From Neckera pumila (Eukaryota; Streptophyta; Bryopsida; Hypnales; Neckeraceae), in assembly GCA_963969595.1 (NCBI GenBank), contig OZ018414.1:21311660-21375659 (forward strand): a DNA stretch of 64,000 nt. The letters run 5' to 3'. How positions within the stretch are numbered: position 1 is the stretch's first letter; each line of letters opens with the position of its first letter. The translations under genes and the position numbers were made by a program. The notes beneath the pieces were generated by a model. That model saw nothing but the letters and a program-made list of their open reading frames with translations, was not told the DNA's origin and made no database searches. Positions 1-11,440 of the stretch are shown in pieces.

Positions 1-8
1 TCTAAAGG

Positions 9-107
9 ATGGTTTTGTATTAAAAATAACACAAATTTAATACAACTATTCTAGATGATGGTTTTGTGTAAAAAATAACACAAATTTAACACAACTATAT
101 TTAAAAT
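9..107. repeat. Two-copy tandem repeat, about 50 bp
   Basis: Two adjacent degenerate copies share a core of the form tggttttgt, then aaaaataacacaaattta, then acaact. Further ataacaca words continue to about position 150. No coding potential is seen. It is probably the edge of a repeat that extends beyond the window. Confidence 0.5.
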
Positions 108-463
108 AACACATAATTGTGATTAAAATAACAAAGATTTAACACAAATCCATCATTTGGAATGTTTTTTCACAGTGGATTTCTTCTACGGTAGTGAAGG
201 CCCTCTACCAGAAATGTTGAGTACTGTAACATAAGGTAATGCATACCGATACTACGATTTTCAAATTTTGATTTAAAAACAAGGAACAATACTACAAACA
301 GTGAAAACTGATTTCTTGCCAAGAGTCATGTCGCTTGAGTAGCATCATTCGACAATGTTGATTACAGTAGAATAGACAAACAGTCTGTTAGCTGCTCCTA
401 CAGAGGACAGTGAAGAGAGAAAAACGTCAACTTTGCACGATTCACGACCACCATTCAAAAATT

Positions 464-541
464 TGCACCACTCAACAGTACAAAGTCCACAAAAATTGCA
501 CCGTTCAACAGTACAAAGTCCACAAAATGTGCCATTCAACA
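464..541. repeat. 33-bp direct repeat, 2.3 copies
   Basis: The unit begins tgcacc, followed by a caacagtacaaagtccacaaaa core, and is repeated at 464 and 497 with a partial third copy from 530. It lies in the 1-kb stretch downstream of the metallothionein-like gene. Short open frames there (433-801 and 729-971) run through the repeat, and I recognise nothing in them. Confidence 0.7.
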
Positions 542-1091
542 CGACAAAGCCTTCAGAATTAGGACTGGCACAGATTTGCGTTTCAGAGCGCCATCCTCGA
601 AACGTACCAAAGAGTGAACGTCCGCCAACAAAACGCAATGGACATTTCCAAAGGCAGTCCTTAATTAGTTTCAACTGTATACTGTATATTACACCAGTAA
701 AAGATCACAATCTGGGTTTCAAGCTGTTGTGCAAAATACGGCAATCCCTTACTCAAAACAGTTGCACTGGACACTCAGCTGTTGCAGGCTACATGATTTG
801 ATGATCCAGCATACCAGAGCTCATATCCAACCACCTAAAAAACTCCGTCCTCCGCGCACTACACTGGGTGGTAGCCCTTCATCATCAAGCACACCTCATA
901 AAAGACTTGCTAGTCATTTCAGCGACGATGGACTAGACTCAAATCCTCTAGCAGTGCTTATTAGCAAGTAAAAGACAAAAAAAACAGTACCTAGCTGTTT
1001 TCAAGCCCATCTATTGGGTAACCTTCACTCTGATGGTACAAGTGCATCATTCGCAGCTAGTCTCTGCCTCTCCTACTATAAGCTTTTCGTT

Positions 1092-2166
1092 CTACTCAGT
1101 ATGTCCGTAATCGACTTTGTAGTTGTCGTTTCCCCGGCTTCCCTTCTTTGCGTAAGCACCTGGAAATAAAATCCAAGAAACCAAAATCAATCCAAGAAAC
1201 TCCTAATCTGGAGTATCAGTAACCAAGGAACATAACATGTTCTAGAGCAGTGTTGAATGTCCAATCGTTTCATTGTCATTGACCAGGATTAGTCAAACCT
1301 ATCAAACTCGTAGTCAAAACGTAGGAAGACAGCAAACAATCTGCTGAACTCAAAGTACTGTTAATGATGAACAAGGGCATCAATCAACAACCCGAAACAA
1401 TGGCGATAAACATGTCCACCACTTGATAGGCGTGCGAAGTGCAGTTTCTGTACTTGCCAGAAAATAGTCTTTTCTTTAAAGGCAGTTGGATTCTAATTGA
1501 CACTTGGCTGCAATAGTTGGTAATATTCACTTGTCTGAATACCAACGTCGCTTCTAATTCCACACGGTAGTAAAAAAACAAAAGGAAAGGAAACAGAACA
1601 AAGACTATTCAGGGACTTGAGTTACCTTCAGCTCCAGTGAAGTCCGTCTGGCTTGACCACTCCATGTCGCCATTGAAGCTGTACTGCTCATCGGCAGCAG
1701 TCTTCACGGGACTCTCCAAATAGCTGCGTGATCGAGTTCCAGTCAACATTAGCAATTGCACAAACAACATGATTCTAATCTGGTATTCCTAACCAAAATC
1801 ACCCCAAAAACATTCACCATTTACCCCGAAAAAAGAAAATGCAGTTACGAAAAACTTCCCAAAACCGCCATATCCTATTGCCAAACGAGTGAACAAATGG
1901 ATAATGGAGGAGTCCTTAATTAGTACCTAAAGTCGCTCCGGCTCTCCAAGGACCAGAGGGTGTTGTTGCAACTGCCAATCACAACACAAGAGAACCCATC
2001 ATTATTCAAGAGAACCAACAATTATTCAAGAGAGCAATTGTAAAACGCCGGCGATGGAGGTGCAAATCCCCATACAACTCCCAAGAACATTCCAAGGCAG
2101 GCAGGGCCCTCACGTGCAAGTGGCGCGACATCCGCACTTGGGGCAGCAGCCACACCCGCAAGACAT
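1092..2166 (-). CDS. Metallothionein-like protein, three coding exons
   Basis: Predicted exons on the minus strand are 2166-2114, 1723-1626 and 1159-1092. They give 219 nt, or 72 residues plus a TAG stop. Phases agree at both junctions, and the introns begin GTGAGG and GTAACT and end GCAG and CCAG. Exon 1 encodes 17 residues with cysteines at 3, 5, 7, 8, 11, 13 and 17 (C-x-C, C-C and C-x-C spacing, starting MSCGCGCC), like the N-terminal metal-binding domain of plant metallothioneins. These small cytosolic proteins bind Cu and Zn through thiolates. Exon 2 gives a cysteine-free linker (YLESPVKTAADEQYSF and onward). Exon 3 gives a charged tail ending DYGHTE. Most plant metallothioneins have a second cysteine cluster at the C-terminus, and none is seen here. 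Either this is an unusual form or the real last exon differs. The family call is from motif and gene structure only. Confidence 0.68.
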
Positions 2167-2832
2167 GGTGACCACAACAAATCTCTTCCAAACTCCTTCA
2201 GGAGAACAATTTCCCAGTCACACGCAACGACACGCCCGCTCCAGTCTGCAGTCAAAACCGCATTCACCACAACCATCAGCATCACTATCAGAACCCGAAT
2301 TTTCAAACAATTTCAAAACCCCACTCCGATCCCCCCCACTCCTCTCAATTCTAATGCATCCCTGGATACCCCAACACTAAAAATTCACACGCCCTCCTCT
2401 CTACCGCTTCCTAAAACACCCATCCATCGCAAGACTCCCTAAACCCCCCCAAAATATACCCAAGCTAACAACCCAACCGCCACAATTCCAACTAATCCAT
2501 CTTCATCACAGAGTTCCAATTGACCAAATCACAGAGTTCCAACACCAAATCGGACAACTCCCATTCCCACAAACTCGACCCATACTAGCTCTGCTCTGCA
2601 CTCCCGATCGCACCCCCGAATGCGCAACCCTCCACAGAACCCAAACCGACAAAGCCTCACCGTCAAGCTCCGCGACCTCCTCTTCTCTCACAAGCTAGCA
2701 ATTGAGCCCAGCGCCGATCGACAGATTAGCAGCAGAGCTGATCGCCGCCAATTGCAATGGAGAGATAGAAGCTCAAGGGAGAGCTTGTTCTCACAGACCC
2801 AAAAGCCGGCCACCCCAAACCTGCCTGCCCAG

Positions 2833-2843
2833 GTATATATATG
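2833..2843 (-). promoter_or_regulatory. Putative TATA box of the metallothionein-like gene
   Basis: On the minus strand the sequence reads catatatatacc. It lies about 670 bp upstream of the proposed ATG at 2166. The leader between them contains several short upstream ATGs. It also has a possible 3' splice site (ttttgactgcag) shortly before the ATG, so a 5' UTR intron is plausible. The link to the gene is inferred from position and strand. Confidence 0.4.
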
Positions 2844-2879
2844 ATCAGCAGATGAGTAAAAGTGGAGACGACTGTACAG

Positions 2880-3640
2880 TACAGCTCAAATTGGGAAGCC
2901 TGCTGTCGTGCAGGGGATGGCAGGAATGGCCGGAGCCACCAAGTGCAGGGGATGTCGTTAGAGATTCGGACTAGGGGAGAATTTCTACAGTAGTGTAGTG
3001 AGCTCTGCTGCAGTGCTGCGGCTGCCGCTGCCGCCGCTGCTGAGTGGATTCTTGGGGGGGATTGGGTTTTTTGTAGGAGCCCGGTCGTTGCGGGCTTGGA
3101 GACGTCCTCGATGGGGGTGAGGCGGTCTCGGGATGTGGAGGATATAATATGCGAGACCATGGTCCCCACTTTTGCTTGGAAAAGGATGGAACAGGGGTTT
3201 AGGTGCTGGTGGGGGCCTGCTATGCGGCATGGGAGGTGGAGGGAGAGAGGGTTTAGGGGGCTGGTTGGGCTAAGTTTAGTGAGGTATGGAAGGTCGTGTA
3301 CGACACTCACTGAGAGCCTGTTGCCATTGGAAGCAGGAACTGGAGGCCCGTCCAGATTGACCACGGGCAGAGCGTGCAAAACAATCTGAAATCTCCCCCT
3401 CACGTACAGTTCACAAAGCAAGGTCCGACGGAGGCTCCGGAAGGTCCAGTCCTGTTTTCTAATTTTAAAGATCTTGAGGTTGGAGGTCCAGGCCTGGACC
3501 CCTCTAGCTCCCCAATGGCAACTGGCTCTAAACTGCTTGGGGCCTCCGCCGCTCTACTCGACTTGTGCAACGAGGCTCAATTGTGCATGAAAAAAATAAT
3601 AAATAATAAAGACATTCGACTCTTGTTAGAAGGAAGGAAG
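2880..3640. other. GC-rich unassigned stretch with a CTG/CCG repeat
   Basis: This segment is clearly more GC-rich than the rest. It carries a trinucleotide-like run (ctgctg, ctgccg, ccgctg) at about 3006-3042. A 231-codon frame is open on the minus strand (2726-3421), and a 97-codon frame on plus (3096-3389). The minus frame has an alanine run from the trinucleotide repeat. I recognise no domain in either. It may be the upstream region of the metallothionein-like gene or the first exon of another gene. Confidence 0.3.
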
Positions 3641-3670
3641 AGAGGAGGCATTGGAGGAAGAGAAGGTGTA

Positions 3671-3903
3671 TTAATCCTTGAAGGACGGATTGGTGACCGT
3701 GGAAATCATTCCTTTGGATACTGTGAGAAATCATTGCCTTAAAAAAATGCAAAAGCACCACTCATTAGAAGTCAAACTATTGTAGAAGAACTCCCCTTTG
3801 CACAACAAAATTTTGAGGATGAATAGTTGCACTTATATCCACATGCAAAGGTTCTATGTCATTCATCGGACACCAATCGTCTGCCATGTTGTTTATAGGT
3901 TAA
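3671..3903 (+). mobile_element. TTAA-flanked MITE, family C (233 bp)
   Basis: TTAA at 3671-3674 and at 3900-3903 bound a 233-bp unit. Its left end (tccttgaaggacgg, then gaccgtggaaatcattcc) and interior (cactcatt, agaagtcaaact, gaggatgaat, cattcatcgg) align with the copy at 47027-47256 (230 bp). No protein is encoded. Confidence 0.72.
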
Positions 3904-6900
3904 TTCTAGAAGACCGTTACAGACTTGAAAAAGTCCGATGGATGACTTCACTTGTAAATGGAGAAACAAAGAATGTTTCAATAATCAGAGTATTTTGATG
4001 AATATTTTGGTCAAGGGGGGCCGCGTTGGTTCAAGGCTTAGATTTGTACTTCAATTCATCATCCTTTAAGTGCATCTACATATTCCTAATGCACTTTTCA
4101 AATTTCAAATCTTCAAAATGTACTCTATGGGTACAAAGTGGCAAGAAAATGGCTACAAAGTGATATCTAGTAATACAAAGTGGCAACATGGCACAAACAA
4201 AGTCTCTTACCTTACACATGAGGAAATTGATAAGCAACTTTGAAGGAGGGAGCAAGGTAAAAAGAATTGTTTACGGAATAATTGTTTTAGGAAGACCTCT
4301 TCAAGGAAAAATTCCCGAAGAAGAAGTATCCAAAGAAGAAATGTCATAGGAAAAACATTCTACGAAAAACAATTTGAAGAAGAATTGAACAAGGGAGAAG
4401 AACACATTATTAGTAGTGACTTATGAGAGGATTTCACATAAATCATTGGCAACTAGAGCTCACACAAGTATGATTCGTTGAAAAACAATCATATGTGACT
4501 TTTCATGCATAAAAGGAGACTTTATGTAGCTTACATTGGTTTTCTACTATTTACCAAATGACTTCAAAGGGGTCAGAGTTGCAATTTAAAAAACTCTTTT
4601 TTCCACGCAGATAAAAGACAAGAACACAAATAGTTTGTTTTTTCCTCCCTTGCTTCCATTCTATGCAACCATGTTTTTTATGTTGGTTGCCTATACATGA
4701 AGCAACCTTTAATCGGGCCCTTAATAGGACCTTATTTACAAAAACTAGAGAATATTATAAGGACAAAATTGACTTAGATTTATAAGTTTAATTTAGAATT
4801 TAGTACAAAGAAAATATTTGAAAGGGCTAGGAATACTTTTCTTTCACTTTTGGTGAGTGTTGACATTATGAGTGCAACTGTGCATATGCTCTAAAGTATC
4901 AAAGGGTTCAAATAAGGTATATGCACTTAAATTTAAATACCTTAAATGCATTGAAGGTAAATCAACTATGCTTGATGTCAATAATACAAGAAGGACAACA
5001 AGGAGCCTTCTATCTGGTTATTTTATTTACAAGACTCTTTGAATATTCTACTTGGTGATTGGTGATTGGGAAACATTTTGTGAGCAAAGGTTGAAGACAA
5101 GAAGTTCAAAGCTTTCCAAAATGAGATGTAAAATTTGAGTATGCCAAGTTCGGAGAGCAATGGTGCCAATGTTCTTAAGATGTCCTCAATCTAACCCAAT
5201 AAAATACTTTCACACCTCAAAATGGATAAAAAAGAACTCCTTTTTGTCCAATTGTTCAAGTCAACTCTCCATAGATGTTCATTATGCCGAGCCCATCTTA
5301 TCATTCTTCAATACCAACTTTAGATAGAGATCCTCTATTTGTTTACATTAATGATAGAATCTTTGTTGAAATGAGATTAATCATATTGGATTAATTGGTC
5401 TATTTGTAGGGCACATATAGAAGATGTGATCGGTCCCTCAAAATTGAAGTTGTGATTAACCATTACTTTGAAGGGCAACTGTGGTGCCCTAAACTCAAGA
5501 CTCCCCTAAATTATGTCCTAAAAAACATGATCCAAAGAGACCCATGAAGGAAATATATCTTGTTAGTAGTAAGCTAAAAGACAAAAGTTGCAGAAACCTC
5601 ATTAGAAAATAAAATAAAATTTATGAAAATAGGATGGTATAATTCCAATGCCATTTATATATTCTACCATATATAGGGCATGGTTGAAATGCATATGGAA
5701 GCGTGCAAAAGCAAAACAAATCATGTATTTTTTCTTCTCCTAAATGAAGCCAAATTTTTGAGGTGACACTATTTTTTTCCCCTCGCTAGTACAATAAATT
5801 AGTGTAGCTAGAATCCAAAAATTTGTAGAAAATGGTGGAATAGCCATTGCCAACCATAGCACACGCACTTTGGCAGGTACAACTTCTACAATGTATTGTA
5901 TCTTCCTTGTAGAATCTCAGCCTCCATAATTATTCAAGTTCAATGTTATTTTTATCACATTAAAGGCAACTTCATATTAGGGCCTAAGTATGCCCAATTC
6001 TAATTTAAAAACATAAAGCCAATTCAAATTGTGCCCAAGTGGAAAAATGGGATTAAGGTTATATGGCCGTCCAATTTTTGACATTTGGACCCAATTTTTT
6101 GTTACCAAAACACCACCATATAAATGACAATGTGACATAAAAGAAAATTGAGCCATCTTTCAATAAATCATCACAAAGATTTAAACCCTACAGTTTGTCA
6201 ACAATTATCATGTAGTTATTGTTGTTTCATGGGTTTGCACGCTAATTATAATTTATCGCATCATTACGATGCATTACTTCTATCGGTTGATTTCAGTAGT
6301 TTTGAAATCAAACCAACAAATGGACCCTAATATTTGATTAATTGCTAAATGTCCAAACTACCAAAGTAAAGTCTAAGTTTAGCATCAAAATCCAATATTG
6401 AAAATGAATGATTATGATTTTCTATTTAGGATTTTGTGTAAGGGTATCCATTGCAAATCTTAATTTTGTAGTGTCAAAGGCTCTTGGAAATGAGCCTCAA
6501 AGACACTAGATCTTGGAAGAAAATCACATTAGAAATTCATTGAAAAAATTATAGGATACATTTTGAGAAGTTGTAAATTGATTGGATGCATATTATATCC
6601 TTTAACCTCATATGTTTTTTAGTGACCAATTTTTTAGATTTGACATGTAAAAAGAGGATTGAAAGACTTCAAATCACTTTTGCAATTTTAACACCCTCGA
6701 GATCAAACATAATAATCTTTTAATCCATAAGTGATATTGTTGTGTTTTCTTTTCCCATGTGATCTCTAATATATCTAGTTGGAATTTGTATGGTTATAGT
6801 TGCAATCCAAAAAAAATTGCTAGAATGTACCAAAATGTTGGCCTTTGTTCTACTTAAAGAAAATTCCAAAAAGCTCAAAAAGGACCTTGGGCATTTAGGG

Positions 6901-6909
6901 ATTATATCC
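3904..6909. other. AT-rich intergenic DNA, nothing recognised
   Basis: Three kilobases without a convincing reading frame, structural RNA, or recognisable repeat end. Both strands are broken by frequent stops. The only open frame of note (6148-6330, 60 codons) has no recognisable domain. Confidence 0.6.
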
Positions 6910-7339
6910 TTAACCCTAAAAGACCAAAGTCCGCTCAGGAGACACTTGGGATTTTGGGCAGGCTCATGTGACCTCGATTTTTGACATGTGTCTTGAAACT
7001 TTTTTGGAAGATAGTAAATCACATTGTCTTTCTAAAAGTATAATTTTTATTTCAATTGATACCCGGGAGCAAAAGTTATGCCACTCTTAAAACCAAAAAG
7101 TAGTTCACCGGGCAATACATAAAAAACACAAAAAATTGAATTTTTTATATATTTTTAATTTTTTTTCTTGAAGATTGTATTTTTATTACATTTAAAGCTT
7201 TGATTCATTCTATTTGGACAAATACTGAGAAAGTTGTAAACAATCTTGTTTTAGACAATCTAAATATCTTCTAGAAAAAACAACTTATAGAATTCTTATT
7301 TTAATGCAATTTTCACAATTTTTCACATGTATGGCAAAT

Positions 7340-7905
7340 ATCATTAAAACTAGTGTGACCCTGTGCCGTTGGCCCAATTTTCATCTACTCCCAGTTCCAC
7401 TCTTGGTTCTACTTCCGATTCTACTCCCAGTTCTACTCCCGGTTCCACTCCCAGTACCAAGAACGCCACCAAAATCAAAGTAAAAGTAATTTTCTAATTT
7501 TTTAATCAATAAATACTTTGAAATTCAATAACTTTTGCACCACCACTCCAAACGCCACGAAACCAAGCCGGTGCACCCCTCCTCGGCGAGAGTTTTCCGA
7601 CGGTACCAAGCACGCGGCCGGGGGACGCACGGTCAGGAAGTTGTCCACGCTACAAACAAAACAAACAAACAAACAAACAAACAAACAAACAAACAAACAA
7701 ACAAACAAACAAACAAACAAACAAACAAACAAACAAACAAACAAACAAACAAACAAACAAACTCATTTAAGGTATTGATGCCGCCATTCTAGAACTTTGG
7801 CACTTTTACAATTCAAAATTGTTGTTCTGAAATCTATACCCGTCCTAGATGGTCAAAATGGCACGCGGAATACCTCCATTTTAACGAAATTTCCCATATT
7901 TCTTT
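7340..7905. other. Insertion with 12-bp repeats, H-repeat core and AAAC array
   Basis: This segment is absent from other family A copies, where the surrounding words are continuous. It begins with about six degenerate 12-bp units (ttctactcccag) at 7383-7455. A GC-rich inverted copy of the H repeat follows at about 7545-7640 (rc contains aggaggggtgca and ggcttggtttcgtggcg). A long AAAC array and a short unique segment come next. The precise insertion ends and target duplication are not clear. Confidence 0.55.
7652..7762. repeat. (AAAC)n microsatellite, about 27 units
   Basis: An almost uninterrupted run of aaac. It opens frames on both strands (Thr-Asn-Lys-Gln on plus, Val-Cys-Leu-Phe on minus) that are artefacts. 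The same simple sequence, as GTTT, lies beside the two other copies of the H repeat. Confidence 0.95.
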
Positions 7906-7980
7906 TTGATAGGGTTAAATTTTTTTGCAAGAACAATCTCACTGTTGTGATTATTGTGTTTCAATTCTATCTTAGAGCTA

Positions 7981-8912
7981 TTAATCCCTAAAGGACCAAG
8001 GCCTTTGTTCTGCCAAAAGACTCTCAAAAACTGCCATTTCTAGAGCAAAGAGTAAAAAAAAATAAAAATTGTTTTTCTTGCACATCTAACCGTAGGATCT
8101 TATACCTAACTAGTATAAGAATGTGTGGAAATAATTTCAGAAGTTTTGACCGCACAAATTGCAAGATATCTGCGTTTGAAGTGAAAAATACAAGATTTTT
8201 AGCACATTGCGGGACTAGATTTTTTGACTTTGAACATTTTTAACTTAAATTTTTTGCACTACAGAGTTTTGAGCTTTAAATTTTTCTAGTGGAGAATTGA
8301 GTTGAGAGTCTAGGAAAAAAAAAGAAGTTCCAAAAAACTTAATTTTCATTCTTAAAAAAATTGTTAAGTAGAAGTAGGTATAAGATAGAAGAAAAATCTA
8401 AAGTATTAATATCTTTTAGATGGAATTAAAATGCATTAATCCCAATGGTGAGATTGTTCTAGCACAAAAACTAAACCATGTGGAACTTTTTGGTTTGAAA
8501 AATTGCAAAAATTGCATTCCAAAATGAATCCTACAAGTTATTTTTTTCATGAAGATGCTCTAATTGCCTGAAAAATAAGATTGTCTTTAACTTTCTCATA
8601 AAAAATCCAAATGAAATGAATCAAAGCTTTCCAAATAGACAAAAATATAATCTATAAGGCAAAGTTTGTTTGTTTTTAAATTAAGTTTTTTGCAAATTTT
8701 TTTTGCTGCCCGCTCTCCCTTGTTTTGAGCTTATTTGGGCATAACTTTTTTTCCCGGGCATCGATTGAAATAAAAATTATATTCCCACAGAGCTTATCAG
8801 TTTTTCTATCTCCAGAAAAGGTTTCAAAAAATTACGACAAAAATTCAGCCCGTAGGTACTTGCCCAAAATCCCATTTGTCCCTTGAAGGGACAATGGTCC
8901 TTTAGGGGTTAA
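7981..8912 (+). mobile_element. Family A TTAA element, full length (932 bp)
   Basis: The left end is TTAA-TCCCTAAAGGACCAAGG. The right end is ATGGTCCTTTAGGGG-TTAA. It sits at a TTAA inside another family A element, whose sequence runs gagctattaa up to the left end and resumes ttaatgatttagtg after the right end. Modules in order: ctgccatttctagagcaaagag, a phrase similar to accgtaggatcttatac, attgcaagatat, gagattgttctagcac, a stretch resembling caaatgaaatgaatcaaagc, and a phrase similar to gaaataaaaatta. No coding capacity is seen. Confidence 0.85.
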
Positions 8913-9574
8913 TGATTTAGTGTTTCATTCAATCTCAAAACTACTTCAACTTAACAATTTTTTGATGAATGAAAATCAAATGAGTCTGTTTTGAAGCTTT
9001 TTTCCTTGATTCTCAACTCAAATCTTCAACATAGATTTTTTTTAACTTCAAACTCAATAGTATAAAGATTCCCACAAATGGTGGTCAAAGTCATTTGAAA
9101 TTGCAGGCTAGCGCTCAAATTTTTTTTCCAACTTTGATTGCTAATAGCTTTCAATTTGTAAGGTCGAACTTCATGAAATTTTTATTACATGATCTAAGAC
9201 AAGTGAAATACAAGGTCCTATGGCTAGATTCTAAAAAAGAGTGTTTTTTTTCTTGCAAGAACACAATAGAAATGGCAGTTTTGAGTGGCTTCTGAGCTAC
9301 AAAATGTCGTCGGCTTTTAAGAGTTAAAGGACATTTCATATCCAAACTTCATTAGAATTCTACATTAAAATACACATTTCAAAATTTTGATATTTTTCAC
9401 ATGTAGTAATATATGTCAAAAATTCATTTTTATTTTTTGCATAATTCAAAACATCAAATTGAACTATATATGATTTTTTGAAGAAATTTCTTTGTAAAAA
9501 TCATAGAAACTACAAAAATGCTCTAAATCATAAGAATTTTCAAGAAAAATAGAAATCAATACCTTAAGGCAAAC

Positions 9575-10545
9575 TGTTTTGTTTTTTTGTTTTTTTGTTA
9601 CAATGAGATCTCCCGGACAGTGCGTACTTTGGTTGCGTGCTTAGTATCGATGGAAAGCACTCGACAAGGAGGGGTGCATGGGCTTGGTTTCACTACGTTT
9701 AGATCCACGGTAGGTGATTGCATAAAAGACCGGTACTGAAACATTGTCACAAACACAGTGCCGAAGCTTCATTTTGCAATAACTTTAGAAGCATGACTCG
9801 TATGAACTTGAAATTTTTAGTGGAGAGTCTTCTTATGATTTTAATCATATCTCATATTCTTTAGAAATTTTCAAAAATTATTTAATATTTGAAAATCATT
9901 TAAACTAATTTGTCACGTTTTGAGTTATAGGCTTTTTACTACGTAAGGAGTCCCCAAATTTAATGATTTGGAGCTAAAATTTCTATGGTCTATTTCCATA
10001 GTAGGAACTCATCTTTCTACCAAGGGGCATTAAAAAATATTTTATTTTATATCCTCTACGTCCATGCAAAGAGGGCTTCCTTGCGCATGCAATTCTGAAC
10101 ATTGAAGTTGGTTTTAGGATCATTATTTTGGTGAAATCTCTTTACCATGAAGTCTTCTCAAATGCTATTTTTCAGGTTTTTTTTAAATTGCTTTTCCTAT
10201 TTTATACAAATTAAAATGTTAAAGTATGTATTTTTTTGCGATTGTGTACTTTTCTAGTTCTCCTATTTAATGAATTTTTTTTTGCTTTTCCTTCATAGTG
10301 TATCTTCTTCTTATAGGTGTATACATTTCTCATATTTTTCATATTTTTTTTAAAATGTTTTCTATTTTTATAGTATTCCCAAAAAAATGACTGAAAACGG
10401 CCAAAGTGGAACAAAAACGGAAGGTCATTCATGCAATGACCCCGGTGTAAAAGTTATTGAATTTGAAGTTTTTTATATGAATATAAAAATAAGAAATTAC
10501 TTTTCTTTTTGTTTTGGCTGTGGCAACAATACAGGTTACACTAAG
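9575..10545 (+). repeat. H repeat, copy 2 (GTTT-linked dispersed repeat)
   Basis: A short GTTT-rich run is followed by a conserved GC-richer core at about 9600-9700 (ggttgcgtgcttagtatcg, then aaggaggggtgcatgggctt). It shares this with the copies at about 7545-7640 (inverted) and 18840-19205. The far end is marked by gtggcaacaatacaggttacacta, also present at about 19175 in copy 3. Class is unknown; it encodes nothing recognised. Confidence 0.5.
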
Positions 10546-10551
10546 GTAGAA

Positions 10552-10850
10552 CTCCCCATTACCAACCACCGCCCCATCATCATTCAATAGGGTTTCTTAA
10601 ATGCAAGAGAGGCTAGCACTCATTTTCAACCATCAATTCCACCATTCTTGTCTCGACACATGTGCTTGGTTTGGTGTGCTAAAGTGAACAAGAAGTAGTC
10701 TCTTAAATGACCAGAATTGAAAGACTCTATACATTGGACATAGGTCAAGGCCAACTTTTGGGTTTAAAAATTCATAGTAATTTCACTTCAAGGATAAAAT
10801 TACCAATTTTTTAGCAACCCCAGTCTTTTCTACAGATGCACCTTTGAAAA
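10552..10850. mobile_element. Degenerate copy of the GGTAGAAGCACC MITE family
   Basis: The left end aaggtagaactcc, an internal phrase (ccagaattgaaagactct, then acattgg) and the right end tctacagatgcaccttt correspond to the better-preserved element at 12206-12586. Divergence is high and the ends are approximate. Confidence 0.4.
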
Positions 10851-11440
10851 TATTTGTTTTGCATTGCACTACTCCAGATCATGTCGGAATTGCTTATTCG
10901 GTTACCTTAGTAACAGTGACAATAGAAAAATCGTGTTCCTCAGTTCGTCTCTCTCTCACTCCACGGTAACTCATGGAGCCTCCTGGCACTTCACCCGCAC
11001 GACAACGTCATGCGATAGCGGCCTGCCTGCCGGACAGACTCAGAAATCCACTAGGATCCGGCAAAGCCGTAGCGATGAATCGCCAGTTTATCCTGTCCTG
11101 ACATCGCAGTCAGCGTCACTCCACTTCAGTCAGTAGTACTGGTAGTAGTAGTACTGCTGCGTCTCCTCAGTCTTCCCTTGGCAGCAACCCGGAAGTCCGT
11201 CGGAGATAACTTAACTTGTACCCGAAGCATGTGCGGAGGAAATGAGGGACTGATGAGTGATGACAGCCAGAGAGAGAGGCATTTGGCACCTGGCCCCGGT
11301 ATGGCCCGAGGCGCAAATCCCGAGGATGGACAGCCAGACCGGCATGGACAGCGGCAGGATTCCCGACGATGTGCATGTCGACCACGATCAGGGTGGCGAC
11401 ATCCCCGTCGTGCCTGACGATCAAGGATCAAGGAGGGCGA
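10851..11440. other. GC-richer unassigned DNA
   Basis: Base composition differs from the AT-rich surroundings. Open frames exist on both strands (for example minus 11126-11635 and 11167-11424, plus 11178-11417). They overlap each other and show no recognisable domain; the Arg/Gly/Pro-rich translations are expected from GC-rich DNA. It may be an old gene fragment or the GC-rich flank of the tandem repeat that follows. Confidence 0.3.

Larger units (their letters stand above)
6910..9327 (-). mobile_element. Family A TTAA element, interrupted twice
   Basis: The left end is TTAA-CCCTAAAAGACCAAAG at 6910. The right end is cttttaagag-TTAA at 9324-9327. Internal family A words (gcccgggagcaaaagttatg, cttctagaaaaaac, agaacaatctcac, aaatggcagttttgag) occur in family order. 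The body is broken by an insertion of about 560 bp (about 7340-7905) and by a second family A element at 7981-8912 in the opposite orientation. Without these, about 930 bp remains, the size of intact copies. No transposase is encoded. Confidence 0.8.

Noticed and set aside
2726..3421. 231-codon minus frame with an Ala run
   Set aside because: No recognisable domain; GC-rich with a trinucleotide repeat, overlaps frames on the other strand and the putative TATA box.
7502..7792. Frames with Thr-Asn-Lys-Gln or Val-Cys-Leu-Phe repeats
   Set aside because: They come from the AAAC array and have no independent coding support.
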